Positions 34,907-46,897 of a stretch of DNA of 64,000 nucleotides are shown piece after piece. The stretch is taken from the NCBI GenBank assembly GCA_021464245.1, contig JADCRB010000007.1, positions 1,860,532 to 1,924,531 of the forward strand, written 5' to 3'. A program made the position numbers and the translations under genes. The DNA is from Carallia brachiata (lineage: Eukaryota; Streptophyta; Magnoliopsida; Malpighiales; Rhizophoraceae). Below the pieces are notes generated by a model. It was not told the origin of the DNA. It saw only the letters and a program-made list of their open reading frames with translations, and ran no database searches. Each line of letters begins with the position of its first letter. Positions within the stretch are counted from its first letter, which is position 1.

Positions 34907-35944
34907 ATGTCTGAACTGATTGATGGTCTTCCTGATGCTGTTGCCATCAGGTGCATTGCATGGGTACCCTTCTACCTTCATCCCAAGTTGGAACTGGTTT
35001 CGCGTTCATGGCGAGCTGCTGTACGTAGCCGAGAGTTGTTTAAAGCCAGACAGGAACTTGGTTCGGCAGAAAATCTACTATGTGTGAATGCTTTTGATCC
35101 AGAGAATTTATGGCAGCTTTATGACCCTCTTCGAGACCTCTGGATTACTCTTCCTGTTCTCCCTTCAAAAATCAGGCACCTTGCCCATTTTGGTGTTGTT
35201 TCTGCTACTGGGAAGCTGTTTGTGCTTGGTGGTGGTAGCGATGCAGTTGACCCGTTAACAGGTGACCAAGATGGGAGCTTTGCAACCAATGAGGTCTGGT
35301 CATTTGACCCTATATTGCGACAATGGGCTCCTCGTGCATCCATGTTGGTGCCACGTGCAATGTTTGCATGCTGCGTTTTGAATGGAAAAATTGTTGTTGC
35401 TGGTGGTTTTACCAGTTGTCGAAAGTCAATCTCGCAGGCAGAAATGTATGATCCAGAGAAGGATATCTGGATCCCAATGCCTGACCTGCACCGGACTCAT
35501 AATTCAGCTTGCTCTGGACTAGTGATTGGGGGAAAGGTGCATGTCCTGCACAAGGGTTTGTCGACAGTGCAAGTATTGGACAGTGTAGGATCTGGGTGGA
35601 CGGTTGTGGATCATGGTTGGCTTCAGGGTCCAATGGCAGTTATTGAAGGTGCCATCTACGTGATGAGCCATGGACTAATCTTCAAGCAAGAAGGGAAAAC
35701 GAGGAAGGTGGTGGTTTCAGCATCTGAGTTCCGGAGGAGGATTGGATTCGCCATGACTGCACTGGGAGACGAGATATACATAATCGGAGGTGTGATTGGA
35801 CCTGACAGATGGAACTGGGATATTAAGCCAATGTCTGATGTTGATATATTGACAGTCGGAGGTGAGAGACCAACATGGCGCCAGGCAGCGCCAATGACAC
35901 GGTGCCGTGGAACAATTCTTGGGTGTACACAACTGAGAATTTAG
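34907..35944 (+). CDS. SKIP30: F-box/kelch-repeat protein SKIP30
   Basis: Single coding exon of 345 aa. Residues about 3-48 form an F-box (LIDGLPDAVAIRC...HPKLELVSRSW), expected to bind SKP1/ASK proteins in an SCF ubiquitin ligase. The rest is a kelch beta-propeller for substrate recognition, with repeats marked by GKLFVLGGG, GKIVVAGGF, YDPEKDIW and DEIYIIGG. The C-terminus TRCRGTILGCTQL matches what I recall of Arabidopsis SKIP30 (At3g63220). The frame is open from 34856, but the family starts at the later ATG (MSELIDG), just after the acceptor of the 5' UTR intron. No disruption seen. Substrate unknown. Confidence 0.93.
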   Translation: MSELIDGLPDAVAIRCIAWVPFYLHPKLELVSRSWRAAVRSRELFKARQELGSAENLLCVNAFDPENLWQLYDPLRDLWITLPVLPSKIRHLAHFGVVSATGKLFVLGGGSDAVDPLTGDQDGSFATNEVWSFDPILRQWAPRASMLVPRAMFACCVLNGKIVVAGGFTSCRKSISQAEMYDPEKDIWIPMPDLHRTHNSACSGLVIGGKVHVLHKGLSTVQVLDSVGSGWTVVDHGWLQGPMAVIEGAIYVMSHGLIFKQEGKTRKVVVSASEFRRRIGFAMTALGDEIYIIGGVIGPDRWNWDIKPMSDVDILTVGGERPTWRQAAPMTRCRGTILGCTQLRI

Positions 35945-36552
35945 GTCCCTATACTAGTTGTTACTTTGTTGTTAAAGTTAATGCTCTTATTTAAGGAATT
36001 GATCTCCTCATTGGAGACCAGGAATATGTTGCCCCTTGCTGGCTGCCCTGTATGTTTGTGAGCCCATATTTTTTGCCAATATTTCCAGTTGATTTTAGGA
36101 GTTTCTGGTGCAGCCCCATATACAATGGGACAATCCAGGTCCTCTCTATTTAGCTATACAACGATAATTTACAACGACGTAGTAGTAATGAAGTCCATTT
36201 TCAGGCAGCATGGGATGAATGAACAAATAATTCTTTCTTCCTCAACTGGGGAAGCCGTAATGGAGATCTTCTTGGAAGCTCTCCACAAACACAACACTAA
36301 CTGCTGTGGCTTCGACAATTCTTTTGCTTAATATTCGCTGCTACTGGTCCATCAAATGCGTGAATGACGTGCTTTCTACGTTGTTTCCAACACTTTCTTG
36401 GTAGGCTCGTGCACCTAACCGTTTTAACAAATAATTTATTTTAAAGATTGGTAGCAGACCACTCTGCCATTCACAATCAAAGTGTTTCTGAACGGCCTGA
36501 GAAAAACAAAAAGTGGGCTCGATGTGAGGCCGATTATGGCCGAGTTTCGTGT

Positions 36553-36569
36553 AACAAGACATTGCTCGA
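36553..36569 (+). repeat. LINE target-site duplication, left copy
   Basis: AACAAGACATTGCTCGA, identical to 37482-37498 on the other side of the LINE fragment. Confidence 0.9.
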
Positions 36570-37481
36570 ATTACAAGCCTAGTATCGGGACGCCTAGGAC
36601 CGGCTGGGATGGGCGGGGTAATTAGGGGAGAGGATGAAAAGGCTAAATGTTTGTTTTCTTTATCCATTGGCAATGCGTCTTCTGTGTTGGCAGAATTAAA
36701 GGCCATTAGGGGAGCTATCTTGATGTGGGCTGAGCGGGATGGTGCGAAGAATTACAAGCTCATCACTGAAAGTGATTCTCTAGTGGTGATCTCTTGGTTC
36801 AATAACCCAACTAAGAGGCCTCGGGACTTGCTGCCAGTGTTTTATGATATTTGCAATGTAAATGTGGAGAGGTAGAGTACTATTTAGACCAAGACAGGCA
36901 AATTCCTTTGCAGATGCTTGACTAAAATGGGAGTAGGATGACAGCAACCATTGGTAGCATGGTTTTGATGTTGGAGACATGGTCCCTCTGCTTGTTGGGA
37001 CCATCAACGTGTTGTGTGTTTTGTGTGTCTTGGCTTCATGTGAAATTGTAAATAGCAGCTCCTTTTGTGGTATTCTAATCTCCCAACACTACTTCTAGGC
37101 ATTTTTTGTCTCGCTGGGTTTGGCAAATGCGGTTGAAGGGCTCGGTGGAGGTGTTACTGCCTGGTTTTAAACGGATGTCTTCCTTTGTTGTCGCTGCAGT
37201 GATAACTTGCTGATGGGAGGGGAGGCTATTATTGATCTTGCTAGATTGCCCTTGTCTTAGTTTTGTGAAAAGGCGTAGGGTATAGGTTTGACAATATAAT
37301 GGTTGTCACTTTTGTTAGGGCTGAGCTTTATTCTTACACTTCATTTTTTGTAGTTTATAGTAGCTGTATGAATGATTTTTTGACTGTGATCTGTGCAGGG
37401 TATTTACATAGTTGAATAGGCATCCTTTCTTTCTGTGGATGCCATAAATAAAACCTTGTTGCTGTGAAAAAAAAAAAAAAG
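36570..37481 (+). mobile_element. 5'-truncated LINE (non-LTR retrotransposon) with RNase H domain
   Basis: A 0.9-kb insertion bounded by an exact 17-bp target duplication and ending in a 14-base poly(A) (37467-37480), as left by target-primed reverse transcription. The only coding remnant, 36609-36875, resembles the plant LINE RNase H domain: GGVIRGEDEK, then AELKAIRGAILMW, then LITESDSLVVISW. Just beyond, the codons for a RQANSFADAL-like end are shifted by one missing base, so the frame breaks. About 570 bp of 3' UTR follows. Endonuclease and reverse transcriptase are absent, so it cannot move by itself. It sits 0.6 kb downstream of SKIP30. Confidence 0.85.
36609..36875 (+). pseudogene. LINE RNase H domain remnant
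   Basis: 88 residues with an RVT_3-type RNase H pattern: acidic ES-D at ITESDS, a helix with AELKAIRGA, and a broken C-terminal ADAL block reached only after a frame change. Lacks the upstream reverse transcriptase and is a dead fragment of the LINE at 36570-37481. Confidence 0.75.
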
Positions 37482-37498
37482 AACAAGACATTGCTCGA
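37482..37498 (+). repeat. LINE target-site duplication, right copy
   Basis: Exact repeat of 36553-36569, directly after the poly(A) tail. Confidence 0.9.
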
Positions 37499-40332
37499 CA
37501 GGTTCACTTCTTACGTTTTTAACCTTCCAACTCGTAATTTTTCAGCCATAATTCCTCACCAATTTGAGTTCGGCACGGTTCTATGCTATCAGAATGGTAT
37601 ATCAAGATGAATTGAGAGGCACTGATATACTCTTCTATCCGTTCGAGCCAATTCTCTTATAATCACGCACTAATGTTTCTTTAGTGCTCCAATCAGCTCG
37701 GAGGATAACAAGTTCCTTGAAGGGGCTGGATTCAAATGGCTTGGCACCCATATCAAATTTTTTTTTTTTTTGGGCGAATTGGAGGGGAAGGAAATTTAAT
37801 TGTTAGTAAAATATAAGATTCAAACTTCATAATTCACTCTAAATTTTAAATTTAGTGTTCACTAAACTATAATCGGTGGTTATATATGAATCTTTTACTG
37901 TAACTTATTAAAGAGTTTTGAACCGTGGCCGGTTCCGTAACCATTTTTGTCATTTTTGTGTATTGGATATAGCAGAACTTTGTCTTGTCATTGAAAGATG
38001 TTTTTCACATGACATTATTGCTCTAGACATGCTGCTCTTTTCTGGTGATATTCTTGGCGATTATCCCCGGACAAAATTTTCTTTTTTTTTTGACCAAAGC
38101 TGGACTAAATTTCGCTATAAAGCATTGGGCAATCTAATGCCCAATTAGGCATCCACATGCAAACAAAATTACCGAGGAACTTGCCTAATTTTATTTACAA
38201 TATTTTTCATTTTTCATCTGTGGCCAGGTATGGAAGGTCTAATCATCTAGTTGACCACAGCATTTGCCCATTGGTTCAGGCCGTCTGCCACACGTAGGGC
38301 GTTCTTACTTGTCTTTTTCTCCGCCCATAATATAATCTGTCAGATATTTCAGTTTTCCAAAGTTTCTCAATGGCTCTCCATGGCATGCTTCCAGCAGCAA
38401 ATTTGGACTTTGTCCTCGGATTATCTTGAATTTGGTAGGTGATTGATACGGCAAAAATAGCAAGAAAACGATGGAAATTTCATCCAATTGATCCTGCTCC
38501 GTGCCGAAATTCTCATCATCTCAGCCCTTCCCATCAAAAAGAACGCAACGTAGCCATTAGAGCGAGGTCTATTGTGCTTCAGTCAATGAACCAATTATAC
38601 ACTTAAAATTGTTGATATGGAACTTTGAAATTATTAGTCCGACAGCTTTCCATTGATTGAATTATCCAATTCCAGTCCACTTCACCCTGAAGACGCAATG
38701 AAAGAGACCTCCACTTGGTTTAACAGGGATGATGGCGTCATTTGGCATTGAAACCTTGTTGAAGAAAACAAAATTAAATCATGTCTATGAGTTTATAAGA
38801 ATAGAAAAAATTATATTAATGAGTTCTATTACATGATCAAATAAATTAGTCAAACAATATATAAATTCTTTCTTTTTTTCTTTTTTTTTTTTTTCAAAAA
38901 ATCAAATCTTAAGTATACTTAATATTACTTTAAATGTATTTAATATTAGCTAAATCTTAATTTTTTTAAAAAAATTTTAAAAAATATATTTTTTATGCTA
39001 ATCTAATGTGATCAAAATTTAGACTCTCATTTGGCCAATAACTATTACAGAAATTAAATTAGACCTCAATTACTCGAGCTCCCATTTGGGTGTCGCGACG
39101 TGGCAAAAAATTACAAGCCATGTATCACCGAAGGTGTAGGGGGCTAGGTTGAAAGGGATGTGCTTGTTTGTGCTAAAAAAGCTCGTTATATCAGTGGGCC
39201 TAATAAGCGCAATTGGGTTTGGCCAGTGAAGGCAAGAACCAATGAGGGAGAAAACAGGCACTTTAATGAGTTCGCAGGGCCAAAAAGTCATCAATTCTCA
39301 TGCAACCTTTTTTTTAAGCCATGTCAATGTGTAAAAAGATTGATTGTGTCTATCCACTCAACCAAGCATCTTAGCAAAAGAATTAGAAACTGAATTTACG
39401 CTTTGAAAGGACAAAGGTCTCTTTTTTATGACATGCAATTGGATAGATGCCCCCATTAACGCATAGATATGAAGCTTTATGGAGAATAAATAAGTAAAGG
39501 CCGATGGATCATGTATGGGCTACTGTTTCGAGAAGTATTAACACAACGATTCCTTTGTGTCAAAAAGAATGATCATGCGTGGAATTGGGTTAAGAGGATG
39601 AATTGATGAAAGTACCACTTTGATGTAAAGTATCTTAACTGTTACTTTTATGCCTCTAATAAAGAGTACTGTTTTGTTTTGTGAAGGCAAAGTGTAACAA
39701 CTTTTACGCTTTTCGAATTGGCCAACAAAACAGCCAGTTCCCATTTAACCTCTTTTTTTCTTTTTAATCTTAAGTTATCCCAACTCCAGCAGTCCACCTC
39801 AGGGACATCACAAAGAAAGAAAGCCCAACAAATGAAAAGCAACAAGACATCACTCAATGTGGAACCCATGCCTATCATCACAATTATTGCTATTGGGTCT
39901 CAGCCTTTGAAAAGCATCTTGAAGGCAATTTCTTACGTAAAGTATTAAAAACAAGACAAAATCGAAGTAACAATCTCATGCAAGAACATGGGACCACAAA
40001 AAAGCCCCACATTTACAGACGATCACGTCATCAAACCCCCCACATATACATATACATTGCATGTATATGTGCAAAATTTTCAAATGTTACATTCGTGTAT
40101 AATTTATGAACCAAGAAAACTTATGCAAGGGTTCTGCTGTGCCACTAACTAGCACCGCTCTTGAGGCTTGTCCATCTTGGATAGCGAATGGGGACCGAGC
40201 TAGAGAGGCTATAGAGCATTTGCCAAGGATTTTTCACATTCATCCCATTTTAAGTTCTTAAAGAATTATAGAAAATGTTTCCCTAAATTCCTAAATTTTA
40301 CAAATATAACTAATAATCAAGAAATTTGGTAC
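37499..40332. other. Intergenic region, no gene seen
   Basis: Spacer of moderate to high AT content. Short open frames on both strands have no recognisable domains or conserved starts. Confidence 0.4.
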
Positions 40333-40515
40333 AAATAATACTAAATATTTTAAAAATTATGTCATAAAAATATTTTGAAATATATAATTATTAAAAAAAT
40401 CGTTAACTTATTTCTGTTTTTGATTTAACGGTATTAAAAAAATTAATAATTTTTTTTATAATTATATATTTCGAGATATTTCATTACATAATTTTTAAAA
40501 TGTTTAGCATTACTC
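40333..40515. mobile_element. Mutator-like MITE, GAGTAA family, copy 2
   Basis: 183 bp with long inverted ends (AATAATACTAAATATTTT on the left; GAGTAATGCTAAACATTTT as the inverted right end). Flanks ATTTGGTAC (40324-40332) and ATTTGTCAC (40516-40524) match at 7 of 9 bases, consistent with a decayed 9-bp Mutator-type target duplication. Confidence 0.75.
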
Positions 40516-42009
40516 ATTTGTCACGATATATGCTCATATTGCAAGATAGATGCTGAAATTTTTTCGGTAAAAATAGATGCTTAACGAAGTAGCTTTTCTG
40601 ACTAATTCTAAGAAGAGGACCACTACGTAACTGTAAAAAATTTAGTGATTGTAAGTGGCTATAACATACGATATAACAAATAAAATATATGATATTTTTT
40701 TATATTTATAAAAAAATATATAACATGTCAAAAAGAAATATATGATCTGTCTAAACTGTCATATATTTTTTTAATTAAAAAATTTTAATTTTTAATCACT
40801 ATTTACACGATTCATATAATTCTCTTTTGATATGTCATATAATTTTTTTGTAATTACTCTATTATGTCATTTATTTTGTCTATTCATAAAAGTAATATAC
40901 TTTTTTCACATATCAAATACTTTTTTTATAAATATAAAAAAAATCATATATTCTATTTATTATATCATATTACAATCACACTTATAATTATTAAATTTTA
41001 CGGCTATAAAATTTTTCTGTTCAAAGAAATTGGCCCCCAGGCCAAATCTGTATCCAATTGCTCAGTTGTGCTCAGTCACCCAACAGTGTTCGGTTAATAA
41101 AGCGCAAGCAACACTGGCCCTGGGTACGGGCCCGCCATTGCAGATTTGCAATTCAACCTGCTTTTGGTCCCAAAACTTTTTTTTTAAAGTCTCGTTACAT
41201 CTTGAGAATTTTATTTGTTTAATTTTTTTTTTGTTAGAATATAATGAATTTTTAATTTTTATAATTATAATAATATTTTTTGTAATAAAAAATAATAAGA
41301 TATATTTTTTTTATTGTAAAAAATATTACCTTAATCACAAAAAATTAAAAATTTATTGTATTTTAACAAAAAAATTAGACAAAAAATTTTTAAAAGTATA
41401 ATTTTCTCTCTTTTTTTTTAATCTTAGAAAAAGGAGTCCCAGCCCTAGGCGCAAAGGGACTGGAGTTTCTCCGACTATACCAAGTTTTCGGTTCCACAAC
41501 TTTTTATATTTCAGTGCTAAGACTTTGGGACTTTTGGGTTTGTTTTATCACTGTAGCCAATGGTTCAATTCAATCTCCTACCATTATTTCCAATGGGTCC
41601 CGCCCATCCTCCGCCGTTCTCGTCTGCGTGAGAATGAACAGAACCATCCCACGAGAGTTGCTTCCATATTTGGGCCCTTCCCTTTTTATCCTGGCCCAAG
41701 TACCAAAAAGGAAAACCCTGTAATTTTATTAAAAATTTTCAAATAATTTCAAATGCATAAGCATAAAAACCAAATCAAGAATCAAGATCCTGGCATGGGT
41801 TTAAAATAATCAAAGGAAAAATCCTGTTGAATGATTCAAGAAAATAATTTAATATATATTAACCACTATCTTGTCTTTTCCTATCCAAATTAAAAAAAAG
41901 AACAGATTATCTCGAGTTTGTTGGAATTGAGAATTCCATATCGAATGAGAAAGGAAAGAAAAAAAGTAAATATAAGTTTGGGTGAATTGATTAAGATGGT
42001 TTAAATTAT
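40516..42009. other. Intergenic AT-rich spacer, no gene seen
   Basis: Contains the TGTAA-family MITE at 41228-41384 and a GC-richer patch at about 41020-41170 that I cannot identify. No coding region recognised. Confidence 0.35.
41228..41384. mobile_element. AT-rich MITE, 'TGTAA' family, copy 2
   Basis: The left arm TTTTTTGTTAGAATATAATG pairs with the right arm, whose reverse complement begins TTTTTTTGTTAAAATACAAT. The core has ATTTTTTGTAATAAAAAATA. Same design as 5843-5998. Confidence 0.55.
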
Positions 42010-42190
42010 GAGTAATGCTAAATATATCGAAAATCGTGTTATGAAATATTCTGAAATATATAATTATAAAAATAATCATAAATTTTCTAACAACGTTAAT
42101 TCAAAAAAGGAAATAAGTTAACGATTTATTTTATAATTATACATTTTTTGATGTTTCATGACACGATTTTTAAGATATTTAGTATTACTC
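42010..42190. mobile_element. Mutator-like MITE, GAGTAA family, best copy
   Basis: 181 bp with terminal inverted repeats of about 55 bp: GAGTAATGCTAAATATATCG against GAGTAATACTAAATATCTTA for the outer part. An exact 9-bp target duplication TTAAATTAT flanks it (42001-42009 and 42191-42199), the size typical of Mutator-like elements. No transposase, so it would depend on an autonomous relative. Confidence 0.9.
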
Positions 42191-43299
42191 TTAAATTATT
42201 TTAATAAGACAATAAGTTAATCAATTAAAATTAAATTAAATAAAAAAAAAATTTAACCTAACACTCTCCTACATGTAATACCCTACCCCGAAAAATAATA
42301 TGGCATTAAAGTTCGACCCAATTTGGATGAGTTTAACAACTTTTTAAAAGATCTTGAGTAGTATTTGAAACAGTATCTTTAAGTTAAGACTTATATTAGA
42401 ATATTATAATCAAATAGGAAAGAAAGAAAAAAGTAAATATAAGTTGTTGGTGAATTAATTTAAGTAAATTAAATCATTTTAATAAGATAATTGCAATAAA
42501 AATGAATTTAAAAAAAAAAATAGCGTAACACTCTCTTAGTATAAGGGCCCATACTGAAAAGCAATAGAGTTCTCCTGTCCTACCAAAGGCAGATATATTC
42601 ATGGCTTAATCTTCGTTTTCAGACCAGTCTGGGACTTGTTCAGATTAGCACCCGATGAAAGTTATATCTAAACTATGTTTTTAGATTCAATTAAAGGCTT
42701 CTAATAATCCTTTAATTTGTGAATCCAATTTCCTTTTAAATTTAAATGAAAAAAGAATTACAAAACAAATACTGAAGAGGATTCCCAAGATGGGGTAGAA
42801 GTTGAAATTTGTACTATCAATTGTTGTTATATAACAGTTAGAGGTTTTTTGAGTATCGTAGAGTAATGCATCTAATTTTCATCAAGGAATTCGGTGGGGC
42901 GTAATGGTGACGCTTACTCAATTTATAGAATTTACTTTATTGTAAGTTCAGTATAGAAAACTCAACCCACTTTGTAGGTGAAACAGCACAATCTATCCTT
43001 ACAGAAACTGATATCCTATTTTGTTTCCTATTTTGGAAATTAACTACCAGAATTTAAAGCTTGTAGTAGCCGCTGGGGTGGTGGGGTTGGTCCGGCGTGC
43101 GAGAGCGAATATAAAAAAAGAGAGGGATAAGGCGTGACATCGATATCGCGTATGCCCCCGACAAGTTCGTGCGTTTAATTCTGTGATCCACAACTTGCAG
43201 CGTATTTGCAGCAGAGAAGACTGAAAAGATCAGAGTGGGGACAAAATGCCACGACTCACGAAGAAAGAAGCGGAAGGGAAGCGTCAATAATTATCAGAT

Positions 43300-43483
43300 G
43301 AGTGTCGTTATATTTTTTAGAATTGAGTATCTATTCTAATATTTTTTTTATGTAATAAGATTGTTATTTTGTGTAATAAAAAAATATAATTTTTTTTGTT
43401 ATATAAAATAATAATTTTATTGTACAAAATTATAAATTTGTTATACAAAAAAATATTTAGAGAAATACCCAATTCTAGAACTC
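43300..43483. mobile_element. MITE, TTGTGCAACAAGAC family, copy 2
   Basis: Starts GAGTGTCGTTATAT and ends TTCTAGAACTC. The inner arms AGAATTGAGTATCT and, inverted, AGAATTGGGTATTT match those of the copy at 29197-29410, as do the spaced TGTAATAAG / TATAACAAA repeats. More diverged and AT-richer than copy 1. Confidence 0.65.
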
Positions 43484-45387
43484 TAATTTTTTTCAAATCA
43501 GATATCTCAACCATCGCCTGGTTGAGAAACCTTATTATTATATAAACATATAAATGTTTAGTTGAAGTCTAATTATTGATTCCTGCCCATTGTTCTCGTC
43601 GAGATTGTTTGTATGTAGTTATAATCCTTGTTCACTGTACCAAAAAAAAGTTATAATCCTTGTTCAAAGCTTGAATCGAAAACCTTTTATTGCTTTTGTA
43701 AGTCGACGAGCCAAAAAAAAAAAAAAAGCTAAAAAGTTAAACCAAGTACTCTTTTTTTTTTTTTGAGAAAAAGAAAACATATTTATTATGTAGCATTGCG
43801 ACACATCTTCGCCAAAAGGCGAGGTTATACGATTTAGATTGTCCGTCTACAAAGCAACTATAGAAAGAAAGTTGAATAATGAGAGAAAAAGCTTATGAGG
43901 AAAAAAAAAATATGAAAAGAAAATTTATAAGAAAATGAGAAGTATAATTTTATATCTGAATTGTATAAAAAAAATAGTGAATATATATATATCTTAATAA
44001 ATAATTGAATAGTGTATTAAAATTACAAAAATACCCTACAACTAATTGAATTAGTTGAAACTATGTTAGCCATGTTTTTATTTTTTAAATAATTAGTACG
44101 ATGTAAGCAACTTTTATTCTTTCTTTTCTCAAGCCATTCTTCAGGTTGCCAAATACGCAAATTTGCCTTGGGAATCAGAGCTCTCTTTCCCGTTCCTTTC
44201 TAAAGGAGAAACCAAACTAGTAAGGGAAGAGTGCCCAAGTAAAAACATCACTCTTTCTGGTCGTATAGAAATCTAATAGTTTTATGGGTGCCATCCAGTG
44301 TCGACAGTTGTAACAGGCGATAGTGAGTTGCAAGAAATGTGCACACAAAGAGTTTGCGGTGTCAAGAGTTGGACTAACATTACCACTTCATACTGAAATT
44401 GGCCTCTTATGGAGTGCATAAAGGGGAAAAAGGAAGAGAGAGGGACGGACTACCCTTTTTTTTGAACAGTGGGGAAAGACTACCCTAAACATGAAAGTGG
44501 TATTCTCTTATAGTTATAGAGCCGAGATGAGCCACATTTTTAATAATAAGTATGATTCATTAAGTTAAATTTGTGGGTATTTTTTCGTCCTTTTGTCTTC
44601 TTATTTCCGCAGCTTTGTTGTTGTTAGAATGACCAATGGTGGTCCAAAAGCTAACAGAACGGGCGGATCATGTCAAGCCAGTCACGTCAATGCTGCAGTA
44701 AATGGAGACGCGACCTGGGTCTCGTGCTTCGACCTTGTTAGGTATGAGTAATATAGGCCGTAAGACGCGTTACATGGGTCCTGCATCTTATGCCACAATA
44801 TCGGATTCAACATCAAAATGCCCCGAAGAAAAAAATGTGTAATATGCATGTAACTTATAGATCGTAAACCAAGATCAAATGTTTTTGGCAAAGAAGCAAA
44901 TTTACGCTCTGAGCCCCATTTTATGGAGGTTTTCTAAATTTTAGTCTCATTATAGATTCGATGAAGAGACCTCTAAATGTAAGTGAATATAAGGGACTCA
45001 ATGTTATTTGTGGAGTATGTTTGATCAATCATTCTATATATATATATATATATATATCTTATAATCAGAGTAATAAAACTTTCAGTGATCAAGACTTTAG
45101 CAAGTCAAGCGGTGAGATGTATGTTAAAACTTTAAAATTATAAACGATTTGATAATACTTATTAAACTCGTAGAATTTATTCTCACATAGACTCAATATA
45201 AATAGCTTTACCAACCTATTACATTGATCCAGCCCAATGTTTAATGGTAGACCCTACGCCTTCTTATTCAAATTTTAACAAAATCGAAAAAAAAAAAACT
45301 CAGCAGAATCATTAGTAAATTTAAAATTATTAGGAAAATTTTCGTTATAATACTGTTACAATACTAGAAAAATTTTTATTTGAATAT

Positions 45388-45485
45388 AATTAGATCTTGA
45401 CTTTTTACAATTACTATAATATTTTTTATTAAAAAAATAATAAAATATTTTTTTTATTACAAAAAATATTATGATAATTACAAAA
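45388..45485. mobile_element. Partial 'TGTAA' family MITE
   Basis: TTTGAATATAATTAGATC...ACTATAATATTTTTTATTA followed by its inverted counterpart around an AAAAAAATAATAAAATATTT core. It resembles the copies at 5843 and 41228 but is incomplete at one side. Confidence 0.35.
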
Positions 45486-46348
45486 ATCCTCTATGCCTTA
45501 CTTTTTTCCCTCTTTTGTTAAGCATAGCAAGGGCATTAAGTTATTGTCTTGTTTTATTGTGAAACCTCCGTATCACATATTAAAGATTTTTAATTTAATT
45601 TTTTTTTGTGAGCTTTACTTACTCAAGATCTTGTATTATATAATAAATGAAGTTTACTTAAAATAAAAAATAATAAAATAAATTTATATAATCTTAAGTT
45701 ATTGATGAATTAGACTCACACAAAATAAATAAATAAAAATAATAAACACTTAAATTCTTACCGAAACAATTTGTAATTTTGTAGTAAGGTTAATACAGTA
45801 TTCCAGGCATGACTCCTCAATAATTTCGCTTCATGCACACGCCTCTTAACTCTCTGTGTCTTCAGTTCATCTCTTTGAAAATCGCACCCAACACCTCTTG
45901 TTCCTCAACACCATAACTATTCCTCCATCTCTTTCCCCTATGCAAAGTGTGGCACAGTAAAGCTGATCAGGAAGTGAAAGTTGACAGAGAGAAGTTGGGT
46001 GAGAGAAGAGAGAGAGATGGCCCTTTTCCTTCTTGTGGGGATTGGCAAAAGAAGTTGAGCAATTTATTCCTGAAATACCACAGGGCTGTGTGTGGTGTGT
46101 GCACAGCAGATTACGTTCTTTTGCTGTAAATAGCAGTCGGTTGCTCCTCTTCACATTTGCTGTCGATCGTGTGGCTTGCATGCGGGTTATAATTATGATG
46201 GGAATTGATTCTTTCCCTTGTTAAAGGAACCAAATTAAGGAAAGACTTCAGACAAAGGACAAGAAATTTCGCAAATGTCGCAGGATTTTTTTTTGGTCCT
46301 TTTATTATCCTGAAGTCATGGAGGCTACAGAAATCTAGGAGGCTTCGC

Positions 46349-46353
46349 AATTC
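46349..46353 (+). repeat. Copia target-site duplication, left (AATTC)
   Basis: AATTC precedes the 5' LTR and recurs at 51358-51362 after the 3' LTR. Confidence 0.9.
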
Positions 46354-46814
46354 TGAAGTTCCTACGGATTGAAGCTCATGGTGCCTCCATCTTGCTGTCA
46401 AGGTTGCTGTTAGTTAAAGCTTTTTGTCCAGCATTCAAAAATCAGTTGTGTTAGTTACAGCTGCTGATTTGAAGATGCTGGAATTATATTTTGGAGCATT
46501 GAACTTAATGTAAAATATTGTATTTTGTTTTAAGTCAAAAATGTAATCATATATGATTGGCAGCCTATGGAGCAGTTGTGTACAAGCTGTCAGGTTTTCA
46601 AATTTGAGTTTGTATTTGAAATTTGAACTTGTACTTTGCTCATGATGTAAAATTAACTCATATATTGAGTTATGTCTTGTTAATTGATGCATAAATATTT
46701 TGTTTTTGCTGGAAGCATTTTTCTTTCCTCTCTCTCATTTCTCTTTGTTTTTGGTCCAATTTTACTGCTGAACCCTTCTGCAACTGAAAACAACAAGCTT
46801 TCTGTTTGCTTTCA
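46354..46814 (+). repeat. 5' LTR of the copia element
   Basis: 461 bp, starting TGAAGTTCCTACGG and ending GTTTGCTTTCA. Compared with the 3' LTR it lacks one A in an A run, three bases in a CT tract, one T and one further T near the end; I saw no substitutions by eye. Confidence 0.93.
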
Positions 46815-46817
46815 ATC

Positions 46818-46829
46818 TGGTATCAGAGC
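46818..46829 (+). other. Primer-binding site (initiator Met tRNA type)
   Basis: TGGTATCAGAGC, three bases after the 5' LTR, is the standard copia sequence complementary to the 3' end of initiator methionine tRNA. Confidence 0.9.
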
Positions 46830-46897
46830 TTCAAAGATCCTCTTGTGACCTAAAAAGAAAATTGGCAGAGAGAGTAAACACGTGAGGGAGTAATAAA

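Larger units (their letters stand above)
42191..46353. other. Gene-poor region upstream of the copia insertion
   Basis: AT-rich spacer carrying the MITE at 43300-43483 and an (AT)n run near 45037-45058. A GC-richer stretch at 43060-43280 encodes nothing I recognise. The last few hundred bases (about 45.8-46.35 kb) probably belonged to the MARD1 upstream region before the copia insertion. Confidence 0.4.

Noticed and set aside
43054..43287. Minus-strand 77-aa ORF in a GC-richer patch
   Set aside because: No domain, no promoter or splice signals, and adjacent to a MITE; composition alone is not enough.
46435..46692. Minus-strand ORF in the copia LTR (also at 50973-51365)
   Set aside because: Occurs in both LTR copies, has no known domain, and is chance openness in non-coding LTR sequence.
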